62,239 nucleotides of DNA from an uncultured Muribaculaceae bacterium (GCA_947174635.1 CAMWJS010000012.1:1-62239); one strand, 5' to 3'; counted from the first letter of the stretch, positions 46,984 through 55,341 are shown. Numbers and translations are program-made. The notes: generated by a model from the letters alone, not told the origin.

Positions 46984-47901
46984 CTATACCTTACGTCGCG
47001 TCATAAAATCGCCGAACCACACTCCGCCGATGATGAGCAGACAGCCCACGCAGCCCATCAGCGTAAGCGGGTCGTCCGGCAGGATTATAGCCGACACTAT
47101 CATCGTCATGACCGGCTGGAAATAGAGATAATTCGAGGCCTTGATCGCTCCGAGACGCTTCACCGTCTGCGACCATATCACATAGGCAAGAAGCGACGCC
47201 GTCAGACTGAGGAACAGCAGATTCAACAGCACTACAGGCTCAGCCAACACCGACAGCGGCGCTATCTCCGGCTCGAAAGCCATAAAGGGCAATGCTGTGA
47301 GCAGCCCGTAGAAAAATGTCTTGCGGGTGATGAATAGCGCCGTATAATTGGCATTGACCTTACGCAGCACTATGCTGTAGATCGCCCACGAAAATGCAGC
47401 CGACAGAGCCAGCAAATCGCCCAGCGGCATAACCTTGAGATGAAATCCCGACTTGAATATGATGCAGGCCACTCCGGTTATCGCTACTGCCGAACCGACA
47501 TATACCCATGCACCGGGCCGTTCGTTCTTGTATATGGAGCCTATGAGCAGCGTTGTCAGCAACGGCGAAAGCGTTGTCAGCAGCGACACATTAGACGTCA
47601 GCGTATAATTGAGCGCCGTGTTCTCCGCGATGAAATAAATCGACCCGCCACAAAGTCCGCAAACGGCAAACAGCAACTCATCGACCGCCGAATTCGACCA
47701 TAGTTTCTTATGGCAGATTGCCAGCACTATAAGATAAGCCACCAAAAAGCGGTAGATATATATCTCGACAGCATGAAGCCCGGCTTCGAGGAGCACTTTG
47801 GTTGATACAAACGAAGTGCCCCACACCGCTATTACCGCGAATGCTGCGATATGATATAGGAACGTCGCCCTGCGCTCGCTTCCTGACATTGACTGTGCCA
47901 T
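46984..47901 (-). CDS. EamA/DMT superfamily transporter
   Basis: 305 residues with ten hydrophobic segments in two EamA halves (FAVIAVWGTSFVSTKVLLEAG at the start; ALSAAFSWAIYSIVLRK opening the second half; IVSAIILPDDPLTLMGCVGCLLIIGGVWF at the end). It is an inner-membrane exporter or permease of metabolites or amino acids; the substrate cannot be predicted. It meets the HEAT-repeat gene tail to tail with a one-base gap and no terminator. Confidence 0.88.
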   Translation of the reverse strand: MAQSMSGSERRATFLYHIAAFAVIAVWGTSFVSTKVLLEAGLHAVEIYIYRFLVAYLIVLAICHKKLWSNSAVDELLFAVCGLCGGSIYFIAENTALNYTLTSNVSLLTTLSPLLTTLLIGSIYKNERPGAWVYVGSAVAITGVACIIFKSGFHLKVMPLGDLLALSAAFSWAIYSIVLRKVNANYTALFITRKTFFYGLLTALPFMAFEPEIAPLSVLAEPVVLLNLLFLSLTASLLAYVIWSQTVKRLGAIKASNYLYFQPVMTMIVSAIILPDDPLTLMGCVGCLLIIGGVWFGDFMTRRKV

Positions 47902-48145
47902 CCTGAACTTTATATAATCTGGTTAACCTACTATACCGAAGCCACTGACAAGGCGGCTTCAGACTCTTTTATATCCCAAAATTAGATATTTTTAATTAAC
48001 CCGCAAAACCATACTTCAAAAAAAATTGTATATCTAAGTAGATACAAGCCTATTCCGGCTGCCTCAACTCGAAAGGGGTAAATGCAAAGAGACATTGATT
48101 ATTCCAAAAAAAGAATAAAATGTAGCTTTTAACAATATTGTTTTA

Positions 48146-48153
48146 TAACTTTG
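48146..48153 (+). promoter_or_regulatory. -7 box for the OmpA lipoprotein gene
   Basis: TAACTTTG, 37 bases before the ATG; no clear TTG at the usual spacing. Confidence 0.5.
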
Positions 48154-48190
48154 CAAAAAATTTACACATATTTACTAAATTTTTAACACA

Positions 48191-48892
48191 ATGAAAATTT
48201 TAAAATTGACAGCAGCTCTCGCACTCGCAGGCTGCATGCTCGTACAGGTAGGCTGTTCATCAATGAACAACACCGGCAAAGGTGCATTGATTGGCGGAGG
48301 CGGCGGTGCCGGTCTCGGCGCTGCTCTCGGCGGTATAATAGGCGGCGGTAAAGGCGCTGCAATCGGTGCAGGTATCGGTGCCGCAGTCGGCACGGGCGCA
48401 GGTGCCCTCATCGGCAACAAGATGGACAAGCAGCAGAAACAGCTCGAAGAAGAACTCGCCAACAAGGCGACTGTCGAGGAGACAACCGACCAGAACGGTC
48501 TGCGTGCCATCAAGGTGACCTTCAACGGCGGCATCCTCTTCCCCACCAACGGCACCACTCTCAGCTCTTCGGCAAAAACCGAACTGTCACGCTTCGCACA
48601 GTCTCTGATCAACAACCCCGACACCAACGTACAGATTTACGGTTTCACCGATAATACCGGTACAATGGCTGTCAACCAGCGCGTAGCCACAGGACGTGCC
48701 GACGCGGTTCTCACCTACCTCCTCAACTCGGGTGTTGCCGCCAACCGTCTTTACGCTCAAGCTCTCCCCATGCAGGACTACATTGCATCCAACAGCACTG
48801 CTGAAGGCCGTGCACAAAACCGCCGCGTTGAAATCTACATCACAGCCAACCAGACTATGATTGACAAAGCCAACGCCGGCACCCTCCAGTAA
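48191..48892 (+). CDS. Glycine-zipper OmpA family lipoprotein (YiaD-like)
   Basis: 233 residues. The signal peptide ends at either LAGC (Cys15) or QVGC (Cys22); the first fits the lipobox better, the second gives the more usual length. Residues 30-75 are Gly/Ala repeats (GGGGGAGLGAALGGIIGGG...), a membrane-inserting glycine zipper. Residues about 110-225 form an OmpA C-terminal domain (LFPTNGTTLSSSAKTELSRFAQSL, YGFTDNTGTMAVNQRVATGRADAV, NRRVEIYI) that binds peptidoglycan. Confidence 0.9.
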   Translation: MKILKLTAALALAGCMLVQVGCSSMNNTGKGALIGGGGGAGLGAALGGIIGGGKGAAIGAGIGAAVGTGAGALIGNKMDKQQKQLEEELANKATVEETTDQNGLRAIKVTFNGGILFPTNGTTLSSSAKTELSRFAQSLINNPDTNVQIYGFTDNTGTMAVNQRVATGRADAVLTYLLNSGVAANRLYAQALPMQDYIASNSTAEGRAQNRRVEIYITANQTMIDKANAGTLQ

Positions 48893-48915
48893 TCAGGGAT
48901 AAGACGCTGATAATA

Positions 48916-48953
48916 AAATAACCCCGCACACCTTTTGGTATGCGGGGTTTATT
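48916..48953. terminator. Shared terminator between the OmpA lipoprotein and tyrA
   Basis: AACCCCGCA-ACC and GGT-TGCGGGGTT form a stem around TTTT with A and T runs on either side, so it serves both converging genes. Confidence 0.8.
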
Positions 48954-48991
48954 ATGTTCTGATTTTACAAAGCCCGTGGCTTCGGATGTTT

Positions 48992-49765
48992 TTATTTCAG
49001 ACGCTGGCGGGTGTCGTGGAGGAATTGGGCCATTGCCTGCGAGTCGCGGTTGGCTACGATTTGCTGCAACTGCGACAGTTTTTCCTGTATCTTCGACAGC
49101 TGCGCCGGCGTGTTGGGGTTGAACAGGATTTCGCTCAGCAGGTAATCGTCCTCCGACATCAGTCCGCGCGCTATCGCCATGTGGCGCTTGAAGGTGGTGC
49201 CCGGAGCATCCTGATGCTCCATCACGCCCGCAAACACCAGCGTCGACGCAAACGGTATCGACAGCGAGTAAGCGATAGTCAGGTCATGCTCCTCGAAACT
49301 GTACTCCTCGATATGCAGATGCAGCGAGTTGTACAGGTCGCGGAAGAATGTCTTGCCCAGATGGTCGCTCTCGCTTATGATGATGGCATTCTCGTCGGCC
49401 AGATTGCTCAGCGACGCAAACGTCGGGCCGAACATCGGGTGGGTCGACACGAACGGATGTCCGCAACCGGCGTAGAACTCCGGCAAGCCCGTCTTTACCG
49501 ACGCAATGTCGCTCAGTATCGCACGCTTGGGGAGCACCGGCATCACAGCCTCAAACGCCGGAAGCGTATACTTCACAGTGGCGGCATTGATTACAAGCTC
49601 CGGCTCGAAAGCCTTGATTTCTTCAAGCGAGGTGAATCGCTCCACATTGAATGTGAATCGCAGCCGCTCGGCATCGACGTCATAAATCGCCACCTGATGG
49701 TCGCGCGACAGAACATCTGAGAAAAACGAGCCCATCTTTCCGGCTCCCAATATCAGTATCTTCAT
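48992..49765 (-). CDS. tyrA: Prephenate dehydrogenase
   Basis: 257 residues. The NAD(P)-binding motif ILGAGKMGSFFSDVLS, then LSDIASVKTGLPEF and the conserved HPFVSTHPMFGPTF identify TyrA, which converts prephenate to 4-hydroxyphenylpyruvate for tyrosine. No ACT domain, so feedback control is not built in. Last gene of the aromatic amino acid operon, 13 bases after the DAHP synthase/chorismate mutase gene. Confidence 0.93.
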   Translation of the reverse strand: MKILILGAGKMGSFFSDVLSRDHQVAIYDVDAERLRFTFNVERFTSLEEIKAFEPELVINAATVKYTLPAFEAVMPVLPKRAILSDIASVKTGLPEFYAGCGHPFVSTHPMFGPTFASLSNLADENAIIISESDHLGKTFFRDLYNSLHLHIEEYSFEEHDLTIAYSLSIPFASTLVFAGVMEHQDAPGTTFKRHMAIARGLMSEDDYLLSEILFNPNTPAQLSKIQEKLSQLQQIVANRDSQAMAQFLHDTRQRLK

Positions 49766-49778
49766 CGCTGGCAGCTAT

Positions 49779-50852
49779 TTATCGACGGTTAAAAATATCA
49801 ATCTGCTGACGCACCGACTCCTCATGTATGGCCGAGAGGACCGCTGTCATGAATTCAGCCGACATGCCCATCTCCGTAGCCAGTTTCACACGTGATTTCA
49901 TTATCGAGTCATAGCGACCGGCCTGAAGCACGGGAATGCGGTGCTCCTTCTTGTACTGGCCTATCTCGCGCGACACGCGCATACGCTTGTTCAGGCTTTC
50001 GAGTATCTCGTTGTCAATCTGGTCGATCTGCTGGCGGAGCAATGTCAGGCTCTCGGTCGACGATTTGGCATCGCGTATCACGAGCGTGTTGAGTATGAAA
50101 TTGAGCACATCGGGACTTACCTGCTGGGCCTTGTCGCTCCATGCGCAGTCAGGCTCGCAGTGGCTCTCGATTATCAGTCCGTCGAAACCCATGTCGAGCG
50201 CCTGCTGCGACAGCGGAGCCACGAGCTCACGTTTTCCGCCGATATGCGACGGGTCGCATATGATGGGAATGTTGGGCAGACGGCGGCGCAGTTCGATAGG
50301 TATGTGCCACTGCGGCAGGTTGCGGTAGAGATGCTTGCCGTAAGCGCTGAAGCCGCGGTGTATAGCCCCGATGCGGCGTATGCCTGCGTTGTAGATACGC
50401 TCCATCGCGCCGATCCAAAGCTCAAGGTCGGGATTGACCGGGTTCTTTACAAGTACGGGCAAATCGGCACCAGCATCGGCCAGTGCATCGGCTATCTCCT
50501 GCATGGCGAACGGATTGGCCGACGTGCGCGCGCCGATCCAGAGCATATCCACTCCGGCGGCGAGGGCTGCCTCCACATGCTGGCGCGTAGCCACCTCGGT
50601 CGAAGTGTACATGCCTGTCTGCTCCTTTACCTCTTTGAGCCATTCGAGACCCTCGGCTCCGACGCCTTCAAATCCTCCGGGCTTCGTACGCGGCTTCCAT
50701 ATCCCCGCACGGAATATTTTTACGCCGTTAGCAGCGAGCTGACGGGCTGTCTCAAGCACCTGCTCGCGTGTCTCGGCCGAGCACGGGCCGGCTATAATCA
50801 TCGGTGCGCCGGCATCGACGCCCTCAAATGTTATCGGTTGTAAATCTGTCAT
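49779..50852 (-). CDS. DAHP synthase fused to chorismate mutase
   Basis: 357 residues. The N-terminal type I DAHP synthase (about 1-260; MIIAGPCSAETREQ, GIWKPRTKPGGFEGVG, ICDPSHIGGKRE, GLIIESHC) makes the first shikimate-pathway product. The C-terminal AroQ-type chorismate mutase (about 265-357; LTLLRQQIDQIDNEILESLNKRMRVSREIGQYK) makes prephenate. One protein thus catalyses entry into the pathway and the committed Phe/Tyr step, a fusion common in Bacteroidota. Regulation is expected at the operon attenuator, and possibly by prephenate on the mutase domain. Confidence 0.95.
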   Translation of the reverse strand: MTDLQPITFEGVDAGAPMIIAGPCSAETREQVLETARQLAANGVKIFRAGIWKPRTKPGGFEGVGAEGLEWLKEVKEQTGMYTSTEVATRQHVEAALAAGVDMLWIGARTSANPFAMQEIADALADAGADLPVLVKNPVNPDLELWIGAMERIYNAGIRRIGAIHRGFSAYGKHLYRNLPQWHIPIELRRRLPNIPIICDPSHIGGKRELVAPLSQQALDMGFDGLIIESHCEPDCAWSDKAQQVSPDVLNFILNTLVIRDAKSSTESLTLLRQQIDQIDNEILESLNKRMRVSREIGQYKKEHRIPVLQAGRYDSIMKSRVKLATEMGMSAEFMTAVLSAIHEESVRQQIDIFNRR

Positions 50853-50864
50853 AGTTATATCGTT

Positions 50865-52040
50865 TTATCTAATATTCATATTTTTTATCCGCTCCAGCGC
50901 TTCCGTCATACGTTCTGCCGGCGTGCACAACGACACCCGCACGCAGCGGTCTCCCTTCGAACCGAAAATAAATCCCGGCGTGATAAACACCCTTGCCTCG
51001 GCAAGCACGCGGTCGGCCAATGCCTCGCCCGACTCCACATCTGCCGGAACCTTACCCCAGAGGAACAATCCCTGCTGCGACGCATCATACGTGCACCCCA
51101 ATGCCTCCATTATCTGCTCGGCCACCTTACGGCGTTCGGCATATACCTTGTTGACATCGGCATACCATTCATCGCCTAAGCTCAATGCCTTTACAGCGGC
51201 AAGCATCACAGGCTTGAACTGGCCCGAGTCGATATTCGATTTCACCTTCAGCACCCAGTTTATGAATGTAGGGTTGGAAGCTGCCATACCGAGTCGCCAG
51301 CCGGCCATGTTGTGGCTCTTGCTCAGCGAGTTCATCTCTATCACCACATCCTTCGCACCCGGAATGGAAAGCATCGACTGCGGATTGTCGTTGAGGATAA
51401 AACTGTACGGATTGTCGTTGACAATCACAATATTATGACGTCGGCCGAAATCAACGAGACGTTCGTAAAGCGCCGTCGACGCACGTGCCCCGGTAGGCAT
51501 GTTCGGATAATTGACCCACATCAGTTTCACCCCGCTCAGGTCAGCCTTCTCCAGAGCGTCGAAATCGGGCTGCCATCCGTTGTTTTCGTCAAGTTCATAG
51601 CTTATGATACGTGCGCCCACGAGCTTGCTCACCGACGAATATGTCGGATAGCCCGGATTTGGCACAAGCACCCCGTCGCCCGGATTGAGGAACGCGAGCG
51701 ACACATGCATCACCCCCTCTTTCGAACCTATGAGCGGCAATATCTCGGTGTCGGGATTGAGCTTCACGCCATAGTATTTCTCATACCATCCGGCATAGCC
51801 TTTGCGCAGCTCGGGCAGTCCGGTGTACGGCTGGTAGGAATGGTTTCCGGCCACCTCAGCCTCGCGCGACAATGTCGCTGTCACATCTGCATGCGGCGCA
51901 CGGTCGGGGCCACCGATGCCGAGCGATATGATGTCGGCGCCGGCAGCGTTTAGCGCCGCCACCTCTTTGAGTTTGCGTGAGAAGTAATATTCCTCGATGG
52001 CATCCACTCGCGATGCCGGTCGTATGTTGATTGTGTTCAT
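50865..52040 (-). CDS. PLP aminotransferase, probably for aromatic amino acids
   Basis: 391-residue fold-type I aminotransferase (AspC/class I). ISLGIGGPDRAPH, NPGYPTYSSVSKLVGA, MWVNYPNMPTGARA, VNDNPYSFIL and the PLP lysine in NSLSKSHNMAGWRLG are in order. Position between pheA and the DAHP synthase/mutase gene indicates transamination of phenylpyruvate and 4-hydroxyphenylpyruvate to Phe and Tyr; sequence alone would also allow an LL-diaminopimelate or aspartate-type enzyme. Spacings of about 12 bases to both neighbours support one operon. Confidence 0.88.
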   Translation of the reverse strand: MNTINIRPASRVDAIEEYYFSRKLKEVAALNAAGADIISLGIGGPDRAPHADVTATLSREAEVAGNHSYQPYTGLPELRKGYAGWYEKYYGVKLNPDTEILPLIGSKEGVMHVSLAFLNPGDGVLVPNPGYPTYSSVSKLVGARIISYELDENNGWQPDFDALEKADLSGVKLMWVNYPNMPTGARASTALYERLVDFGRRHNIVIVNDNPYSFILNDNPQSMLSIPGAKDVVIEMNSLSKSHNMAGWRLGMAASNPTFINWVLKVKSNIDSGQFKPVMLAAVKALSLGDEWYADVNKVYAERRKVAEQIMEALGCTYDASQQGLFLWGKVPADVESGEALADRVLAEARVFITPGFIFGSKGDRCVRVSLCTPAERMTEALERIKNMNIR

Positions 52041-52051
52041 ATCGTTTTGTT

Positions 52052-52897
52052 TCAGATGTTTGTGTCACAATGAGCGTATTCGCCGAGTATCTTGAAATCG
52101 TTCATCAGCGGGCGGGCTGCGTCGATGGCCTGGCGGTAGCGGGTGTAATTGTCAAATGTCAGGTCCACATAGAAGCGGTATTCCCATTCGCGCCCCAGTA
52201 TAGGCAACGACTGTATCTTCGACAGGTTCATGTCGTAGAACGAAAATATGGTCAGCACCTTCGACAGCGCACCGTTGGTGTGCGGAAGCGTGAACACTAT
52301 CGACGCCTTGTCCACCGGATTGCGGCTCGATGCCTCGTCGGCCTGCAACGGATCGGCAAGTATCAGGAAGCGCGTGAAGTTGCGTTTGTTGGTCTCGATG
52401 CTCCGTTCAAGTATGTTCAGGCCATAGAGCTCGGCGGCATATTCGCCGCACACGGCCGCATGTCCCGTCAGCTTCTCCTGCGCTATCTCGCGTGCCGACC
52501 CTGCCGTGTCAAATTTTTCTATCATCTTCAGGTTGGGATGCCGGCGCAGGAAATTCTCGCACTGCATCAGCGCTATCGGGTGGGAGTTTACCTCGGTCAG
52601 CTCGTCGATGCTCTGCCCTGGAAGCGCGGCAAGCACATGCGATATCCTCATCTTCTGCTCGCCGATAATGCGCAGATTGCTCTGGCGCAGAAGCTCATGG
52701 TTCTGTAGAAGCGAGCCGGCTATGGTGTTCTCTATCGCAAGTATGCCATACATCGAGGCGTCCGACGCAAGCACGTCAAACATTTCGTTGAACGTGTCGC
52801 ACGGCACCGTTTCTATCTCCTCTCCCCCGAAATAGCACCTTGCCGCCGCATCGTGGTAGCATCCCGCCACTCCCTGTATTGTAACTCTACGCTTCAT
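52052..52897 (-). CDS. pheA: Prephenate dehydratase
   Basis: 281 residues, monofunctional. The catalytic domain (about 1-185) starts VTIQGVAGCYHDAAARCYF and includes NSHPIALMQCENFL and the substrate-binding Thr-Arg-Phe in NFTRFLILAD. The C-terminal ACT domain (about 195-275; GALSKVLTIFSFYDMNLSKIQSLPI) would bind Phe for feedback. It converts prephenate to phenylpyruvate. First structural gene after a leader-peptide attenuator, so it is controlled both in transcription and enzyme activity. Confidence 0.95.
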   Translation of the reverse strand: MKRRVTIQGVAGCYHDAAARCYFGGEEIETVPCDTFNEMFDVLASDASMYGILAIENTIAGSLLQNHELLRQSNLRIIGEQKMRISHVLAALPGQSIDELTEVNSHPIALMQCENFLRRHPNLKMIEKFDTAGSAREIAQEKLTGHAAVCGEYAAELYGLNILERSIETNKRNFTRFLILADPLQADEASSRNPVDKASIVFTLPHTNGALSKVLTIFSFYDMNLSKIQSLPILGREWEYRFYVDLTFDNYTRYRQAIDAARPLMNDFKILGEYAHCDTNI

Positions 52898-52911
52898 AAA
52901 ATATTGTCAAT

Positions 52912-52944
52912 AAAAAAATCCCGCTTGTTACAACGGGATTTTAT
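52912..52944 (-). terminator. Attenuator terminator before pheA
   Basis: On the minus strand AAAATCCCG...CGGGATTTTTTT forms a 9-base stem ending in seven T, 14 bases before the pheA ATG and facing into the operon. Its left arm (52944-52935, ATAAAATCCC) is also exactly complementary to GGGATTTTAT at 52995-52986, giving the alternative antiterminator. Confidence 0.88.
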
Positions 52945-52985
52945 ATTTTTGTTAATCATCTAAACGTTCAATTAAGCTATACGCC

Positions 52986-52995
52986 ATAAAATCCC
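52986..52995 (-). promoter_or_regulatory. Antiterminator segment of the Phe/Tyr attenuator
   Basis: GGGATTTTAT on the minus strand begins five bases after the leader peptide stop codon and pairs over all 10 bases with ATAAAATCCC, the left arm of the terminator. A ribosome at the leader stop would cover it and let the terminator form; a ribosome stalled on the Tyr/Phe codons upstream would leave it free. Confidence 0.8.
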
Positions 52996-53000
52996 TCTTT

Positions 53001-53057
53001 TTATCTTTTGTCAAAATAAAAATAAAAATATGAATAATATGAGCTAAATCGAGTCAT
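53001..53057 (-). CDS. Phe/Tyr leader peptide of the aromatic operon
   Basis: An 18-residue peptide, MTRFSSYYSYFYFYFDKR, with four Phe and five Tyr, nine of 18 residues and six of them consecutive near the end. It lies between the promoter at 53088 and the terminator at 52912, 103 bases upstream of pheA. The two amino acids match the two end products of the downstream genes. The ribosome should pause on these codons when charged tRNA-Phe or tRNA-Tyr is scarce. Too short for ordinary gene callers. A second 11-codon ORF (52987-52952) in the antiterminator is probably chance. Confidence 0.87.
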   Translation of the reverse strand: MTRFSSYYSYFYFYFDKR

Positions 53058-53087
53058 TATTTTATCAATTGTTGGCTTTTGATGTTG

Positions 53088-53117
53088 CAAAGTTAACTAT
53101 TTGTTTTTAATTGACAA
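53088..53117 (-). promoter_or_regulatory. Promoter of the Phe/Tyr operon
   Basis: On the minus strand TTG (53117-53115), exactly 19 bases, then TAACTTTG (53095-53088). Transcription should begin near 53080, giving a leader of about 185 bases that contains the leader peptide and attenuator. Confidence 0.85.
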
Positions 53118-53208
53118 CTTTTTTATTCCATTTTTTCAACATTATTTGATTTTTATCGCTTTTTCTCGTCAATTTATCTCTTTTGACATCAATAGTGTCT
53201 CTCCGATG

Positions 53209-53239
53209 TTGACATTATCCACTCATTATATTATATTTG
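53209..53239 (+). promoter_or_regulatory. Promoter of the AAA ATPase gene
   Basis: TTG (53209-53211), 20 bases, TATATTTG (53232-53239), 26 bases before the ATG at 53266. It is divergent from the Phe/Tyr operon promoter. Confidence 0.7.
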
Positions 53240-53265
53240 TAAGTAACAGTATATCTTACCCCGCA

Positions 53266-54555
53266 ATGAAACTCGACATCAGCAATATCAACATCGTAGG
53301 CCACGCTCAAATCGCGGTAAACGGCCTCGCTGTCATAGCCGGAGAAAACGGCACCGGAAAAAGCACCATAGGCAAAATCCTGTTTGCCACACTTAAAGCC
53401 ATAGCAAGCATGCGCGGCAACACATCCGCCTCGCGCGAAAAAGCCGTCGCCGACCTGGCCGACCCAGTGTTCAGCCGCCTGTTCAGACTGCGCCTCACCG
53501 AGTGCGGACGCGCCCTTGACGATTGCCTTCCGGCCTCCCGCTCTCAGTTCATCAGCGACATATCATCACTCCCGTCCGCCGCTGCCGTAAGGCAATATTT
53601 TGCCCCCATCCTCGCAGCCGTCACCGACCCTGCCGTATTGGACACCGTCGCCTCCGAGATTGACGCGCTCGCCGCATGCATCGACCGGCCTGCCGACGCC
53701 GCCACCGATGTCACCGCCGCCCTCGACCGACTGCTGCGCAGCGAGTTCTTGGGCAACATATCGCCCGGTGGAGCTACATCATCTGCGGTCAGCTTTTCCG
53801 ACGAGGCATCAGGCATGTCGCTCTCTTACAGCATCGACCGCGGCAACGTATCCGTATCAGCCTGCGAGGGGAAAACATCGTTGCGCGACGCCACCTACAT
53901 CGAGTCGCCACTCTACCTCCACCTCATCGATATTCTTGGAAAAGTATCCGGCACCCGCTTCTTCGACGACGGCAACACCCTTGCCTCCCTGATGCTTCCT
54001 GCCCATGTCGCCGACATAGTTGAAAAAATCGAATCACTGCGCTACACCTACGACATCCGCTCTTCGCGTGTGGCCGGACTCTCATCCTCTCTGGCTCAGA
54101 TTGCCGGCGGCGAATTTTTCTACGACCCCGAGCGACATGCCATAATGTTCCGCCAGGGCGCCAACGACATAGTCCCCCTCAATGTCGCTTCAGGAGTCAA
54201 AAGCCTCGGCCTCCTTCAGATACTTCTCGACAACAAGATAGTCACTCCCGACCGTCCGCTCATCTGGGACGAACCAGAAAACCACCTGCACCCGTCATGG
54301 CAAATCAGGCTTGCACGCTTCTTCGTCACTCTCGCCTCACAGGGCATTCCGGTCATAGTCTCCACCCACTCCCCCTATTTCATCCAGGGCATACGCCACT
54401 TCGCCGTAAAGCTGCATGCCGAACAGTTTGTCGACTATTACCTTACCGAAATGAACGGCACCACATCGCTGACACAGTGCGTCAACGACGACCTCAACCG
54501 CATATTCATCAAACTCGCCGCACCCCTCAACGAAATAATGGACCTCTCCGACTAA
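53266..54555 (+). CDS. AAA ATPase of the AAA_15/AAA_21 (OLD/ABC-like) type
   Basis: 429 residues from ATG 53266; the TTG-started extension contains the promoter and is rejected. Walker A is GENGTGKST (26-34), the signature-like region is VASGVKSLGLLQIL (about 307-320), and Walker B LIWDEPENHLHPSW has Asp335 and Glu336, followed by the H-loop VSTHSPYFIQGI. This arrangement is typical of stand-alone SMC/ABC-like ATPases in defence and toxin modules, and of some housekeeping proteins. No nuclease domain is fused. The next gene on the strand encodes a PD-(D/E)xK-like protein 171 bases on, so they may be a two-gene system. Confidence 0.85.
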   Translation: MKLDISNINIVGHAQIAVNGLAVIAGENGTGKSTIGKILFATLKAIASMRGNTSASREKAVADLADPVFSRLFRLRLTECGRALDDCLPASRSQFISDISSLPSAAAVRQYFAPILAAVTDPAVLDTVASEIDALAACIDRPADAATDVTAALDRLLRSEFLGNISPGGATSSAVSFSDEASGMSLSYSIDRGNVSVSACEGKTSLRDATYIESPLYLHLIDILGKVSGTRFFDDGNTLASLMLPAHVADIVEKIESLRYTYDIRSSRVAGLSSSLAQIAGGEFFYDPERHAIMFRQGANDIVPLNVASGVKSLGLLQILLDNKIVTPDRPLIWDEPENHLHPSWQIRLARFFVTLASQGIPVIVSTHSPYFIQGIRHFAVKLHAEQFVDYYLTEMNGTTSLTQCVNDDLNRIFIKLAAPLNEIMDLSD

Positions 54556-54604
54556 CGCCCCACCCGACCAACCCACAACCTACAAAAATCCCCCCCCAAT
54601 AACC

Positions 54605-54658
54605 AAATCAGCTAAAACAGCTATAGCAGCTATAGCAGCAAAAATAGCTAAAACAGCC
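54605..54658 (+). repeat. 9-nt tandem repeats (NNNNNAGCT type)
   Basis: Six units follow in register: AAATCAGCT, AAAACAGCT, ATAGCAGCT, ATAGCAGCA, AAAATAGCT, AAAACAGCC. They fill most of the gap between the ATPase and the nuclease-like gene. Confidence 0.8.
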
Positions 54659-54726
54659 ATAAAACCCCACCCCAAAAAGCTATCATAGCCCCGTGATGAC
54701 GCGTAAGCGGAATACCCCCAACCCCC

Positions 54727-55341
54727 ATGACTACCCGCGATCTCTTCAAAAAACTGCGCACGCAATACCGCACGCTTGTCGGCCCGCTATGCCGGCTGCA
54801 CTCACTGTGCCAGACCGCCGACTGTTGCGCACTCCCGGCCACAACTCCCGTAATCAATTTCGACAGGATAAAGGAAATCCACTGCAAGAAAAACGGCATA
54901 ATCCACATGCCACCATCGGTCGACGCCATAACAATATCACACTCCGGCAATACATTCTGTTTCGTCGAGCTCAAAAGCTGGGTCAAATATCTCATGTACT
55001 CAAAGGACATCGACACCGACACAATCAACCGTCAGGTCAAACGCTACCACTTCCGAGAAAAGCTACAGGCAAGCATGGAAATATGCGCCGGAATGTCCGA
55101 CCCCGACTTCTTCGAAGTCAACGACTTCGCCTACCTCATCGTCACCGATGCCGAAGCCGAACTGCGCATCGACGCCGCCCGCAGCTTCGCCATGTCCATG
55201 TTCTCGCTTGCCGAGACCTCCTCTCGCCGCTGGCGACCCGAATGCATAGCCGCCACCGACCGCGCCATCTCCAAATTCCGCGGCATCAACGTACGCCACA
55301 TCTCCTGCCAGGACTTCGACAAAATCCTATCCACCCTCTAA
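54727..55341 (+). CDS. Putative PD-(D/E)xK nuclease-fold protein
   Basis: 204 residues, no signal peptide. Residues 60-85 read HMPPSVDAITISHSGNTFCF then VELKSW: Asp66 and Glu81-x-Lys83 on adjacent strands fit the PD-(D/E)xK core, followed by a helix with basic residues (INRQVKRYHFREKLQ). A further strand AYLIVTDAEAE and a mixed C-terminal region follow. No known family name comes to mind. Located after the AAA ATPase, a pairing frequent in anti-phage modules, but a Cys-rich N-terminus (CRLHSLCQTADCC) is unusual. Function is inferred only. Confidence 0.6.
   Translation: MTTRDLFKKLRTQYRTLVGPLCRLHSLCQTADCCALPATTPVINFDRIKEIHCKKNGIIHMPPSVDAITISHSGNTFCFVELKSWVKYLMYSKDIDTDTINRQVKRYHFREKLQASMEICAGMSDPDFFEVNDFAYLIVTDAEAELRIDAARSFAMSMFSLAETSSRRWRPECIAATDRAISKFRGINVRHISCQDFDKILSTL

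Noticed and set aside
52952-52987. Second short ORF (MAYSLIERLDD) in the pheA leader
   Set aside because: It overlaps the antiterminator, has a single Tyr and no Phe run, and lies after the leader peptide stop; most likely chance.
53101-53265. TTG-started extension of the AAA ATPase
   Set aside because: It contains the gene's promoter and part of the opposite promoter; the ATG at 53266 starts right before the conserved ATPase fold.
54605-54658. CRISPR array
   Set aside because: The repeats are 9 bases long without spacers; no cas genes are nearby.
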